Shown: positions 8,320 through 16,715 of the stretch, in pieces
How the letters are laid out: the number at the start of each line of letters is the position of its first letter
Position numbering within the stretch: the stretch's first letter is position 1
DNA from: an uncultured Chloroflexota bacterium
Lineage (GTDB): Bacteria > Chloroflexota > Chloroflexia > Chloroflexales > Roseiflexaceae
Length of the DNA: 41,209 nt
NCBI GenBank assembly: GCA_937876225.1
Contig: CALFIC010000178.1
Span: 1-41,209, forward strand
Reading direction: 5' to 3'
Program-made: the position numbers and the translations under genes
Notes under the pieces: model-generated
Seen by the model: the letters and a program-made list of their open reading frames with translations, nothing else
Databases searched by the model: none
What the model was told of the DNA's origin: nothing

Positions 8320-8805
8320 TTATTTTTTCGTAAATAGTGCCAATGGTGTTTCGTTTGTGCCAAAAATAGTCAATGTATCGGTTGTGGCCGTGATATGCAA
8401 GCTTTTAATGATTGTGGCAAAATACTCCGATTCGAGATCCATCAGTGCGGCATCTGCGCAGGCTTTTTTGGTGGATGCAATATTGCCAATAATAATCGAC
8501 GCGGTACTCCCTTCGTAATTTCCTGAATAACTATTACAAAATGCCTCACCGGAAATCGACATCATATTGCTAAAAAGAATCGTCGGGGCGGGTGATTGGG
8601 TAATCGGCTTGCCATTGAGTTGGGTTAATTGCCACGTGATGTTTTCGATGGGGGCATTATTTGCCGCCATCGGGGTTGCTGTTGATTCGGTAGGAATCGC
8701 GATCGGTGTAGGTGCTGTAGTTGGCATGACCGTGGGGGTGACATTGGGTTGACTACAGGCGACTAAGAAACTTATCATCCCCACCAAAATCATAATCTGT
8801 TTCAT
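8320..8805 (-). CDS. META domain lipoprotein
   Basis: This 161-residue protein begins with a lipoprotein signal peptide; the lipobox is LVAC with Cys17. A Thr/Pro-rich spacer (about 18-50) leads to a META domain (HslJ-like), seen as ITWQLTQLNGKPI, ISGEAFCNSYSGNY, IASTKKACADAALMDLESEYFATI and a final LALF. The domain is extracytoplasmic and of unknown biochemical function; E. coli HslJ is linked to heat and novobiocin tolerance. Two conserved Cys, one after GEAF and one after STKKA, may form a disulfide. The gene lies 20 bases after a paralogue on the same strand and has a near-perfect AGGAGG ribosome site. Confidence 0.88.
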   Translation of the reverse strand: MKQIMILVGMISFLVACSQPNVTPTVMPTTAPTPIAIPTESTATPMAANNAPIENITWQLTQLNGKPITQSPAPTILFSNMMSISGEAFCNSYSGNYEGSTASIIIGNIASTKKACADAALMDLESEYFATIIKSLHITATTDTLTIFGTNETPLALFTKK

Positions 8806-8825
8806 GGCCCCTCCTTTTGAGGGTG

Positions 8826-9236
8826 TTATTTAGTAAAAACCAATAGTACCGTATTGTTGGCATCAAGCAATTGTAATTGGGAACCGTTGAGTGCGACATG
8901 GGTGGTGGCGGTGAGGGCGGCGAAGTAGGCTTGTTCTTGTTGCATTACGCCGTCTTCGCCACACAGTTTACGCGTCGAGGCGAGATTTTCGAGTTTAATC
9001 GTATTGCCAGTTACCGCCAATGGGCCATGGTACGAATTACAAAACCCTTGACCACCAAGGGTGGTATCGGTGAGTTGCAAGGTAACGAGGGGTGAGGTAA
9101 TCGCCGTGCCATTGAGTTGGGTCAGATGCCATTCTGTAGTGCCGATGATTTGGGCTGGGTTGGTGGTAGACAGAGTACTACAGGCCATTAAGAAGAGGCT
9201 CATCGTGAGGATGCTCCAAAAAAGACGACGATTCAT
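8826..9236 (-). CDS. META domain lipoprotein, paralogue
   Basis: This 136-residue protein is a shorter paralogue of the next gene downstream. It has a lipobox LMAC (Cys19), almost no spacer, then the META motifs TEWHLTQLNGTAI, LGGQGFCNSYHG, NLASTRKLCGEDGVMQQEQAYFAAL and a final LLVF. The shared Cys pair supports a disulfide in the exported domain. It is the first gene of a two-gene operon made by tandem duplication. AGGAG precedes the start by nine bases. Function is unknown beyond the domain. Confidence 0.88.
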   Translation of the reverse strand: MNRRLFWSILTMSLFLMACSTLSTTNPAQIIGTTEWHLTQLNGTAITSPLVTLQLTDTTLGGQGFCNSYHGPLAVTGNTIKLENLASTRKLCGEDGVMQQEQAYFAALTATTHVALNGSQLQLLDANNTVLLVFTK

Positions 9237-9380
9237 GGTGAATTACTCCTACGAAACTTGGTGTATGTGTGCAGTGATACACATGTATATACAGACGTAT
9301 AGTGCGTGGTTTTGTTTCAACACAAATCACCGCACCACGAATCCATTATCGTGGGCGGTGAAAGTGGGTGGAAGATTTGA

Positions 9381-9932
9381 TTATTTGGCGCTGATGTCGG
9401 CGCTCGCAAGTTGGCGGCGGGCGGCGTAGCGGTAGGCGGTGAAGGTTTCTTCGTTGAGGAAGACAAAGCGGACGAGCGTGATTTGGCTTTGCGATTCGAG
9501 GAAGCGCGCCACAGTGCGGACGGCGATGGTGGCAGCTTCGTCGAGAGGATAGGCAAAAATCCCCGTACTAATCGAAGGAAACGCGATGGTGGTGACACCG
9601 TTTTCGCTCGCCACAGTCAGTGCACTGCGATAGGTGGATTCGAGTAATTTGGCATCGTCTGCGCGGCTATGCCAGCGCGGACCTACCGCATGTACCACAT
9701 ATTTGGCTTTGAGTTTGAATCCGGGGGTAATCCGAGCTTCACCCGTCGGACAACCGCCGATGTCATGACATGCCACGGCCAATTCACTCCCAGCGGCGTA
9801 GTGAATTGCCCCACATACGCCACCACCGGCAGCTAATGATTCATTGGCGGCATTGACAATTGCGTCAACACGTTGATCACAAATGTCCCCCGAGACGAGC
9901 TCAAGCAGATTTGCTCCGCATTGATATTGCAT
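9381..9932 (-). CDS. Macro domain protein (ADP-ribose binding / deacylase)
   Basis: This 183-residue single macro-domain protein has the typical motifs GDICDQRVDAIVNAANE (residues 15-31), GGGVCGAIH, GEARITPGF, VVHAVGPRW and PSISTGIFAYP. Such proteins bind ADP-ribose and many remove acetyl groups from O-acetyl-ADP-ribose or ADP-ribose from proteins. The AANESL and ISTGIFAYPL elements place it with the MacroD/YmdB-like deacetylases. It is a stand-alone cytoplasmic gene with GAGGTAAG before the start. No sirtuin or ADP-ribosyltransferase gene is next to it. Confidence 0.92.
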   Translation of the reverse strand: MQYQCGANLLELVSGDICDQRVDAIVNAANESLAAGGGVCGAIHYAAGSELAVACHDIGGCPTGEARITPGFKLKAKYVVHAVGPRWHSRADDAKLLESTYRSALTVASENGVTTIAFPSISTGIFAYPLDEAATIAVRTVARFLESQSQITLVRFVFLNEETFTAYRYAARRQLASADISAK

Positions 9933-10126
9933 GCACTTACCTCACATGAGAGAAGTCTTTGCAAGTGCGCCACGGCAAATCGCCGTGTGACGCGTCATTG
10001 CAGTCAGTCGCAGATGTCAAAGAGTTTGATGTTCCTGTGGGCGGCATTATACGGGCGATATACCAATATTGTCAAACGATTAACAAACAATTGGGAGTGG
10101 CGACCGCTGCCAACAGTCGTGATTGG

Positions 10127-10642
10127 CTATCCAATCACGGTAATTGACGTAATCACGATGGCTGGCGTGAGGTTTTGTTCGTGTTGTGGTTGCTGATGAA
10201 TCAGCCGTACTACGTCCATCCCTTGCGTCACCTGTCCAAATGCGGCAAAGCCTTGACCGTCGGGATTGCGCGTCCCGCCAAAATCAAGCTCGGGTTGATC
10301 GTCAATACAAATAAAAAAATCTGCTTGGGCCGAATCTGGCGCAAAACGCGCCATCGAAATCGTACCGTCACGGTGGCGCAGCCCCGTGTCGCTGGTGCGT
10401 TCCATGGGGATGGCGGGCAATTTGATGAAGCCTTCAGCGACCGTCGCTTGAATCACGTCGATTTTGACGCTGTTGTTGGGTTGATTATCGGGATTTGTCA
10501 CCACGGTGCGCCATACCCGGCCATCGTGGTAGGCTTGATCTCGCACATACGTCAAAAAATTGGCTATGGTGAGGGGTGCTTCGTGCAAAGCGAGCTGAAC
10601 ATGGATGTCGCCCAATGAAGTAGTAATACAAATAGTCGTCAT
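10127..10642 (-). CDS. Cyclophilin-type peptidyl-prolyl isomerase
   Basis: This 171-residue cyclophilin catalyses cis-trans isomerisation of peptide bonds before proline. The family elements are TSLGDIHVQLALHEAPLTIANFLTYV (split across residues 7-32), YHDGRVWRTV, DGTISMARFAPDSAQADFFI (95-114) and AFGQVTQGMDVV. The usual FHR arginine position reads VWRTV, so the catalytic Arg seems kept, and QADFFI matches the substrate-binding QxSQFFI with an altered residue. No signal peptide is seen, so it is cytoplasmic. ATG 10642 overlaps the OsmC stop by four bases and has GAGGAG upstream; the longer reading from 10732 would start inside the OsmC gene and is rejected. Confidence 0.9.
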   Translation of the reverse strand: MTTICITTSLGDIHVQLALHEAPLTIANFLTYVRDQAYHDGRVWRTVVTNPDNQPNNSVKIDVIQATVAEGFIKLPAIPMERTSDTGLRHRDGTISMARFAPDSAQADFFICIDDQPELDFGGTRNPDGQGFAAFGQVTQGMDVVRLIHQQPQHEQNLTPAIVITSITVIG

Positions 10643-11028
10643 GCTGGCTCCTCTAATGTAATGTGATGTGTAATCGGGCAACTCAGTGCGATGGTCGCAT
10701 GTACCGGACAATAGTTGGGGACGAGGTGCCACGCTTGCTCCATCCGCTTGGGGTCAAGTGTATACCCAATTACCTGCATCTGCATCGTGATGGTTTCAAA
10801 AATCTGCGGATAGCCGTTGCGTTGCTGGGCGGTCATCGTACAATGGTAGTGCTGGACGTGCTGGCGTTGGCGGTAACAGATACTATGGAGCGTGAGGATG
10901 GTGCATTGCCCGAGTGCTACCACCATCCCTTGCATCGGGGCTGATTGGGTATCGGGTAGGTCGCTAAACACGACGGAATCTGCGTGTGGGACGGCATGTA
11001 TGGTCAGTGAAAAATGATGTGGGGCCAT
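10639..11028 (-). CDS. OsmC family protein
   Basis: This 129-residue protein resembles the OsmC/Ohr-like family. The first active-site Cys lies in LGQCTILTLHSI (about residue 42) and the second in NYCPVHATIALSC (about residue 107), matching the two-cysteine pattern of peroxide-reducing members; the CPVH motif is characteristic. It may reduce organic hydroperoxides or bind small thiol-reactive compounds in the cytoplasm. It is the first gene of an operon with the cyclophilin gene, overlapping it as ATGA. It is divergent from the cox operon and shares its intergenic region. Assignment to the Ohr or OsmC branch is not attempted. Confidence 0.85.
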   Translation of the reverse strand: MAPHHFSLTIHAVPHADSVVFSDLPDTQSAPMQGMVVALGQCTILTLHSICYRQRQHVQHYHCTMTAQQRNGYPQIFETITMQMQVIGYTLDPKRMEQAWHLVPNYCPVHATIALSCPITHHITLEEPA

Positions 11029-11074
11029 GACGTACGCTCACTTTCTCGGCTCTTTGAATCTTGACAAAACCCTA

Positions 11075-11103
11075 TTGGAATATTGACAAAAGAAGCGTAT
11101 AAT
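11075..11103 (+). promoter_or_regulatory. Candidate sigma-70 promoter P1 of cox operon
   Basis: TTGGAA (11075-11080) and a perfect TATAAT (11098-11103) are separated by 17 bases. This would start a leader of about 175 bases before coxG. Two nearby TTGACA hexamers (11061 and 11083) have wrong spacing to this -10. Confidence 0.6.
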
Positions 11104-11204
11104 CGTAGCATACTAAAGTATAAAATACATTTGTCTATACGCATTGTATTGTGTCAAACACCCGTTTGTGTACACATACCTCTTTTGTTATTCGACGGCT
11201 TGGA

Positions 11205-11233
11205 TTGACTATTGTACATTATCAAAATAATAC
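11205..11233 (+). promoter_or_regulatory. Candidate sigma-70 promoter P2 of cox operon
   Basis: TTGACT (11205-11210) and TAATAC (11228-11233) are 17 bases apart, giving a start about 45 bases before coxG. A small CCCG...CGGG inverted repeat (11233-11245) covers the likely start site and could bind a regulator. Confidence 0.45.
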
Positions 11234-11287
11234 CCGAGTGACGGGCATTGTTTGTGTCTGTTTCTGTGTATCACCAAGGAGTGACTC

Positions 11288-11986
11288 GTGAAAATTTCTG
11301 GTACGGCGACGATTAACGCCCCCCAAGCCCAAGTGTGGGCTGCCTTGAATGACATTGACGTGCTTGCCCGTGTGGTGCCTGGCTGTGAAAAACTCGAACA
11401 AATTGCCGAAAATCAATTTGAAGGGGTCGTCAAGTTGGGTATGGCTGGCATCAAAGGGGTCTATAGTGGCAAAATCCGCCTAGAAGATGTCGATGTCCCA
11501 CGCTACTACAAGTTGGTAGCCGCTGGCAAAGGATCAAACGGCGTGGTTGATGCGGTTGGTACCGTCGAACTCGAGCAATTACCCGACGGCACTACCTCAC
11601 TCAAATATGGTGGTGAAGCCCAAATCGGTGGTATGCTCGCCAGTGTCGGTCAGCGCCTCATCGAAGGGGCTGCGCGTCAACTAATTGGGCAAGCCATCAA
11701 GGCCCTCGAAGCTCAAATCGCCCAACGTGCCCCCGTGGCCCCCGAAGCTCCTGCGGCGCCGGATGCGCCTGTGGCCCCCGAAGTTCCTGTGGCACCGGAA
11801 GCTCCTGTGGCACCGGTTGTCAGTGAGCCGGTGCGCCGCAGTGTGGTACTCAGTGAATCAGAGCAACTCAAGCCCGAAACCTTGGTTGCGGGTATGGTTG
11901 GTGAATGGTTGAATTCCACCATCGGCAAGGTCGCCTTGGTGGTTATTGGAGCGGTGATTGGCTATTTGCTGGGGCGTGGGCGGTAA
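11288..11986 (+). CDS. coxG: CoxG family SRPBCC protein with membrane anchor
   Basis: The first 150 residues form an SRPBCC domain of the CoxG type (ISGTATINAPQAQVWAALND at residues 3-22, then VVPGCEKLE). CoxG proteins are encoded with CO dehydrogenase-like operons and are thought to help membrane recruitment of the enzyme. A Pro/Ala/Val repeat of period about 6 (residues 149-180, APVAPEAP-like) acts as a linker, and a C-terminal helix (VALVVIGAVIGYLLGRGR) would anchor it to the membrane. The start is GTG 11288, with AAGGAG upstream. It is the first gene of coxG-coxS-coxL-coxM. Confidence 0.9.
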   Translation: MKISGTATINAPQAQVWAALNDIDVLARVVPGCEKLEQIAENQFEGVVKLGMAGIKGVYSGKIRLEDVDVPRYYKLVAAGKGSNGVVDAVGTVELEQLPDGTTSLKYGGEAQIGGMLASVGQRLIEGAARQLIGQAIKALEAQIAQRAPVAPEAPAAPDAPVAPEVPVAPEAPVAPVVSEPVRRSVVLSESEQLKPETLVAGMVGEWLNSTIGKVALVVIGAVIGYLLGRGR

Positions 11987-12002
11987 TTTTTTGGCTGTTT
12001 CA

Positions 12003-12020
12003 CTAGACGTAATTGTCTAG
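12003..12020. promoter_or_regulatory. Inverted repeat between coxG and coxS
   Basis: CTAGAC (12003-12008) and GTCTAG (12015-12020) form a 6-base inverted repeat with a 6-base spacer. It lies 16 bases after coxG and 44 bases before coxS. It may be a small RNA stem or protein site; nothing more can be said. Confidence 0.35.
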
Positions 12021-12064
12021 ATACAGATATCGGCGCTGTCGATGTGATGAAGAGGAGGCTCTGC

Positions 12065-12556
12065 GTGGCTAGGATTACGGTAACAGTGAACGGCAAGTCC
12101 CATACCAGCGATGTCGAAGATCGCACGTTGTTGGTGCACTACTTGCGCGAACAACTCAGTCTGACCGGTACGCACATCGGGTGCGATACCAGCCAGTGTG
12201 GCGCATGTGTGGTTGTGGTCGATGGTCAAAGCGTCAAGTCATGCACGACCTTGGCAGCACGGTGTGACCATGCCCATGTCACCACCATCGAAGGGCTTGC
12301 CCAAGAAGGCAACCTGCATCCTCTACAAGAAGGATTCTGGGAATGCCACGGGTTGCAATGTGGCTTTTGTACGCCAGGCATGATTATGTCGGCATACGAT
12401 TTGCTCCAACAAAACCCCAACCCCAGTGACGACGAAGTGCGTCATGGCCTCGAAGGCAATCTGTGTCGCTGTACCGGGTACCACAACATTGTGCGGGCTG
12501 TGCAATATGCCGCCGCCAAAATGCGTGGTGAGGAAGTAAGCGCCCCCAACGTCTAG
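12065..12556 (+). CDS. coxS: Molybdenum hydroxylase [2Fe-2S] subunit (CoxS-like)
   Basis: This 163-residue protein is the small iron-sulfur subunit of a xanthine oxidase family enzyme. The N-terminal plant ferredoxin-type cluster is bound by GCDTSQCGAC and a later Cys (VKSC); the C-terminal cluster by LQCGFCTPGM and NLCRCTGYHNI. It passes electrons from the molybdenum site to FAD. GTG 12065 is chosen because GAGGAGG ends six bases upstream; the ATG at 12044 overlaps that ribosome site. It is followed 76 bases later by coxL. Confidence 0.93.
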   Translation: MARITVTVNGKSHTSDVEDRTLLVHYLREQLSLTGTHIGCDTSQCGACVVVVDGQSVKSCTTLAARCDHAHVTTIEGLAQEGNLHPLQEGFWECHGLQCGFCTPGMIMSAYDLLQQNPNPSDDEVRHGLEGNLCRCTGYHNIVRAVQYAAAKMRGEEVSAPNV

Positions 12557-12632
12557 TGCGCGGTGGTGGCTAATGGCGGTTATCCATACGTAAATGATTT
12601 GGCAGTAACTCGTTCGTGTAGGAGGTTCAACG

Positions 12633-14990
12633 ATGACATCTGAAACAACGACTCCGATGATTGGTCGCGCCATCAAACGGCGCGAGGACCCCAAACTCAT
12701 CACCGGCCAGGGAAATTTTTTGGATGATGTGAAACTCAACGGCATGACGCATGCCGCGGTGTTGCGTAGCCCATATGCCCACGCCCGCATTCTCTCGATC
12801 GATACCCAAAAAGCCGCCGCCTTGCCTGGTGTGGTAGCGGTGTTTGTCGGCAAAGATTTGCTCGACGTCAACCCGTTGCCGTGCGCCTGGCCTGCTGGTG
12901 GTTTCAAAAACAATATGAACACTCCTCGCGCCATGGCGGTGGATGTGGTGCGGTTTGTGGGTGAAGCGGTGGCCGTGGTTATCGCCGAAGACCGCTTCAT
13001 TGCCCGCGATGCCATTGACCTCATCGATGTCGATTACGAACCACTCGCCGTGGTGGTCGACCCCGAAAAAGCCACCCAGCCCGGTGCGCCCCAGCTCCAT
13101 GAAAACGCCCCCAATAACGTGGTCGTTGAATGGTCAGCAGGCAACCGCGAAGGCACCAATCGTGCGGTCGCAAGCGCCGACGTCGTGGTCAAAGAGCGGA
13201 TTATCAATCAACGCTTGATGGCTACGCCGATGGAGACGCGTGGTTCGATTGCCCGCTACGAATCTTCGACCAACGAATTTACGTTGTGGACCAGCTCCCA
13301 AGCCCCCCACGTGATGCGGTTGTTGTTGACGGCGTTTGTATTTGGTATCCCCGAAACCAAATTGCGCGTGATTGCGCCCAATGTCGGTGGTGGTTTTGGC
13401 CAAAAAATCTTCGTCTACCCCGATATGGTGTTTTGTATGTGGATTTCGCGCAAGATTGGCCGTCCGGTCAAGTTTGTCGAAGACCGCTCCGAGAACTTCA
13501 AATCGTCGACTCATGGGCGTGATCACGTCACCGATGTTGAATTGAGTGGGACTCGTGATGGTCATATCACCGGCTTACGTGTCAAAACCTATGCCGGCTT
13601 GGGTGCCTATCTGTCGACCATTGCACCTGGTGTCGCCACCACGCTTTATGGTCGTATCATCACTGGCGTCTACAAAATCCCCAACGTGTCGATTGATGTG
13701 ATTGCGACCTATACCAATACCGCCATGGTTGATGCCTACCGTGGTGCCGGCCGCCCTGAAGCATCATACCTGATCGAACGGATTGTCGATCGCTTTGCAG
13801 CGGAATTAGGCATGGACCCCGCCGAAGTGCGCCGCCGCAACTTCATCCCCCCCACCGAATTCCCCTACGACAACGGCCTCGGCTTGTTGCCCTATGACAG
13901 TGGTAATTATGCTCCGGCCCTCGACAAGGCGTTGGCCAATGTCGGGTATGCCGACTTGCGTAAGGAGCAAGCAACGCTCCGCGCCCAAGGCCGCTATCTC
14001 GGCATCGGGATTAGCTCGTATGTCGAAATCTGTGGTGTGGCGCCTACGGCCTGGGCCAATGGCCAAGGGTGGGGTGCTGGTCTGTGGGAAAGCGCCAACG
14101 TGCGTATTCACTTGACCGGTCAAGTCGTCGTTACCACCGGCTCGCTGCCGCACGGTCAAGGGGTCGAAACCACCTTCGCCCAGATTGTGGCCGATGAACT
14201 GGGTGTCCCCTACGACAGTGTACTGATTGAACACTCCGATACCGCAGGTACCCCCTTTGGTTACGGCACTTACGGCAGCCGGAGCCTGGCAGTGGGTGGG
14301 ACTGCGATGGTCAAATCGGCGCGCAAGATCAAAGAAAAAGCCAAGCGTCTTGCGGCGCATTTGCTCGAAGCCAATCCCGAAGACATGATTTTTGCCGATG
14401 GCAAAATCTCGGTTAAGGGTTCGCCCGACAAATCCAAGACCTTTGGCGAAATCGCCTTGTACGCCTCGGTTGGTGCCAGTATGCCAGACGGCGAGGAACC
14501 CTTCCTCGACGAAACGACCTACTACGACCCACCCAACTGTACCTTCCCGTTTGGCACGCACATCAGTGTCGTCGAAGTATTCCCCGACACCGGTGCAGTC
14601 GAAGTCAAACGCTACGTTGCCGTTGACGATGTCGGTAACATCATCAACCCACGCATCGTACATGGCCAGCTCCACGGCGGTATCGCCCAAGGGATGGCCC
14701 AAGCATTGTTCGAAAATGCCGTGTATGATGACAATGGTCAGTTGTTGGCTGGGACATTGATGGACTATGCCATCCCCAATGCCGGCATGTTGCCTGACTT
14801 CGAAATCAGCCATACCGTTACCCCCAGCCCGGTCAACCCACTTGGCGTCAAAGGCGCCGGTGAAGCTGGCACGATTGGGAGTGCCCAGTGTATTATGAAT
14901 GCCGTGATTGATGCCTTGTCCCCCTTTGGTGTGCGCCACATGCAAATGCCGGCTACCCCCGAGAAGATTTGGCACGCCACCCGCGGTTAA
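12633..14990 (+). CDS. Form II CoxL-like molybdenum hydroxylase large subunit
   Basis: This 785-residue protein is the molybdopterin-binding subunit of an aerobic CO dehydrogenase-like enzyme. It starts with the usual IGRAIKRREDPKLITGQGNF and ends with the active-site Glu motif GVKGAGEAGTIGS. The diagnostic loop is AYRGAGR at about residues 368-374. True (form I) CO dehydrogenases have AYxCSFR with a Cys that carries copper; AYxGAGR marks form II (OMP-like) enzymes, whose substrate is mostly unknown. It therefore hydroxylates some carbon compound, possibly an aldehyde or N-heterocycle, and CO oxidation is doubtful. It sits in a coxG-S-L-M order with a GGAGG ribosome site upstream. Confidence 0.92.
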   Translation: MTSETTTPMIGRAIKRREDPKLITGQGNFLDDVKLNGMTHAAVLRSPYAHARILSIDTQKAAALPGVVAVFVGKDLLDVNPLPCAWPAGGFKNNMNTPRAMAVDVVRFVGEAVAVVIAEDRFIARDAIDLIDVDYEPLAVVVDPEKATQPGAPQLHENAPNNVVVEWSAGNREGTNRAVASADVVVKERIINQRLMATPMETRGSIARYESSTNEFTLWTSSQAPHVMRLLLTAFVFGIPETKLRVIAPNVGGGFGQKIFVYPDMVFCMWISRKIGRPVKFVEDRSENFKSSTHGRDHVTDVELSGTRDGHITGLRVKTYAGLGAYLSTIAPGVATTLYGRIITGVYKIPNVSIDVIATYTNTAMVDAYRGAGRPEASYLIERIVDRFAAELGMDPAEVRRRNFIPPTEFPYDNGLGLLPYDSGNYAPALDKALANVGYADLRKEQATLRAQGRYLGIGISSYVEICGVAPTAWANGQGWGAGLWESANVRIHLTGQVVVTTGSLPHGQGVETTFAQIVADELGVPYDSVLIEHSDTAGTPFGYGTYGSRSLAVGGTAMVKSARKIKEKAKRLAAHLLEANPEDMIFADGKISVKGSPDKSKTFGEIALYASVGASMPDGEEPFLDETTYYDPPNCTFPFGTHISVVEVFPDTGAVEVKRYVAVDDVGNIINPRIVHGQLHGGIAQGMAQALFENAVYDDNGQLLAGTLMDYAIPNAGMLPDFEISHTVTPSPVNPLGVKGAGEAGTIGSAQCIMNAVIDALSPFGVRHMQMPATPEKIWHATRG

Positions 14991-15020
14991 GTTTGCTTGT
15001 GCAAAAGGAGTACCCGACTC

Positions 15021-15887
15021 ATGATTCCTGCTGCGTTTCAATACGTAAAAGCCAATAGTGTGGCTGAAGCCTTGGTGTTATTGCAACAACACGGCGAAGA
15101 CGCCAAATTGGTCGCTGGTGGGCATTCGCTCATCCCAGCAATGAAACTCCGCCTCAGCCAACCATCGGTGTTGATCGACATCGCTGGTATGGCCGACCTC
15201 AAGGGTATCGCCGTCAATGGTGCTGAATTGACCATTGGTGCCGGCGAAACCTACCACGCCATCGCCACTTCCGCCACCGTCAAGCACGCCTGTGGCGTGG
15301 TTGCCGCTTGTGTGGGTCAAATCGGCGACATCCAAGTACGCAATTGTGGCACCATCGGTGGCGCATTGGCACACTCCGACCCCGCTGCCGATTTGACCGC
15401 CGTATTTTTGGCATTGGGTGGCAAAGTAACCGCCCAAAGCGCCAACGGCTCACGCCAAATCGCCGCCGACGACTTGTTTGTCTCGATGTTGACCACGGCT
15501 CTCGACAGCGGCGAAATCCTCGCCCAAGTCCATGTGCCCGTATTGCAAAAAGGCCAAGGCGCCGCCTACGCCAAGCTCAAGCACCCTGCGTCACGCTATG
15601 CCATTGTTGGCGTGGCTGCCATGGTGACCATCAGCAACGGCGTCGTAACTGCTGCCCGTGTGGCCGTAACCGGTGCTGGCCCCCAAGCCGTGCGTCAAGC
15701 TTCCTGTGAAAACGCATTAATCGGTAGTAGCGGCGACGCTGCCGCCGTCAAGGCTGCTGCTGCCAAGGCTGGTGATGACATGGACTATCTCGGCGACATT
15801 CATGCCTCCGAAGAATATCGCCGCGCCATGGTGCAAGTCTATGCCGCTCGGGCCTTGAACGAAGCCATCGCTCAAGCCCGCGCCTAA
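15021..15887 (+). CDS. coxM: Molybdenum hydroxylase FAD subunit (CoxM-like)
   Basis: This 288-residue medium subunit has the FAD-binding PCMH fold. The two flavin motifs are VAGGHSLIPAMKLRL (about residues 32-46) and TIGGALAHSDPAAD (about 111-124). It takes electrons from the iron-sulfur subunit and passes them to quinone or oxygen. ATG 15021 fits the family start (MIPAAFQYVKANSV) and has AAAGGAG upstream; an ATG at 14997 in frame is too close to the coxL stop to have a ribosome site. It closes the operon and is followed by a hairpin. Confidence 0.93.
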   Translation: MIPAAFQYVKANSVAEALVLLQQHGEDAKLVAGGHSLIPAMKLRLSQPSVLIDIAGMADLKGIAVNGAELTIGAGETYHAIATSATVKHACGVVAACVGQIGDIQVRNCGTIGGALAHSDPAADLTAVFLALGGKVTAQSANGSRQIAADDLFVSMLTTALDSGEILAQVHVPVLQKGQGAAYAKLKHPASRYAIVGVAAMVTISNGVVTAARVAVTGAGPQAVRQASCENALIGSSGDAAAVKAAAAKAGDDMDYLGDIHASEEYRRAMVQVYAARALNEAIAQARA

Positions 15888-15898
15888 TGTATGCACTG

Positions 15899-15933
15899 CA
15901 AAACCGTCGTGGCATCACGCCACGACGGTTTTG
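15899..15933 (+). terminator. Hairpin terminator after coxM
   Basis: A perfect 15-base stem (15899-15913 with 15919-15933) with a five-base loop ends in TTTTG. The T run is short but lies directly after the stem. It separates coxM from the SDR gene. Confidence 0.75.
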
Positions 15934-15962
15934 TGTGTAGTTTTTCCAGAAGGATATGACGT

Positions 15963-16703
15963 ATGCACCGTTTTGCCGAAAAAATCATTGTGGTTACGGG
16001 TGCCGCCAGTGGCATCGGTCGCGCCACGGCGCTCCGATTACACGCCGAAGGTGCCCAGATTATTGCAGTCGATCGTGATGCCGCTGGGCTTGCGACGTTG
16101 GATAAGAACGTCACCGCAATCACACTCGATTTAACCGATGCCACCGCGGTACTCGCTGCCATGGCGCACATCCCCCATATCGACGGCTTGTGTAATGCAG
16201 CCGGGGGGAGCGGGCGGCGCTTTGGGGATGGCCCGGTAGGCGAATGTACCCTCGACGGCTGGCATGCCACGCTCGACATGAATCTCACCAGTCAGTTTGT
16301 GATGAGCAAAGCCTGTTTACCACAATTGTTGGCGAGTCGGGGCGCGATTGTGAATGTGGCATCGGTGTTAGGATTGGTAGGAGGCGACGCTGATTTTGCT
16401 ACCCACGCCTATGCAGCCAGCAAAGCCGGCATCATCGGCTTGTCACGATCCATGGCAGCCTATTACGCCCCCCAAGGACTGCGGGTCAATGTGATTGCCC
16501 CTGGCTTGATTGCCACGCCCATGAGCCAACGTGCCCAACAAAACGACCATATTCGGGCACGACTCACGCAATTACAACCCCTCACAGGCGATTTTGGCAG
16601 CGCCGAAGATGTGGCAGCCGCCGCGGCTTATTTGTTGTCGAGCGATGCCAAATTTGTCACCGGGACGGTGCTCGCCGTCGATGGCGGCTGGACTACTTAT
16701 TGA
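15963..16703 (+). CDS. Short-chain dehydrogenase/reductase
   Basis: This 246-residue protein is a classical SDR. The cofactor motif is TGAASGIG (about 12-19), the NAAGG motif follows at about 78, and the catalytic Tyr and Lys lie in HAYAASKAG with Ser in NVASVLG. It oxidises or reduces an alcohol/ketone using NAD(P). An Asp after the second strand (AVDRD) suggests NAD preference. GAAGGA precedes the start. It comes 75 bases after coxM behind a hairpin, so it may be read through or have its own promoter. Substrate is unknown. Confidence 0.9.
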   Translation: MHRFAEKIIVVTGAASGIGRATALRLHAEGAQIIAVDRDAAGLATLDKNVTAITLDLTDATAVLAAMAHIPHIDGLCNAAGGSGRRFGDGPVGECTLDGWHATLDMNLTSQFVMSKACLPQLLASRGAIVNVASVLGLVGGDADFATHAYAASKAGIIGLSRSMAAYYAPQGLRVNVIAPGLIATPMSQRAQQNDHIRARLTQLQPLTGDFGSAEDVAAAAAYLLSSDAKFVTGTVLAVDGGWTTY

Positions 16704-16715
16704 AATAATGGAGAC

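Noticed and set aside
11061..11103. TTGACA at 11061 or 11083 as -35 for TATAAT at 11098
   Set aside because: Spacers would be 31 or 9 bases; TTGGAA at 11075 gives 17.
12633..14990. Calling the cox locus a CO dehydrogenase
   Set aside because: The active-site loop is AYRGAGR, not AYxCSFR, so the copper-binding Cys of CO-oxidising enzymes is absent.
13806..15041. Minus-strand frame of 411 codons
   Set aside because: It is antisense to coxL and has no recognisable domain or ribosome site.
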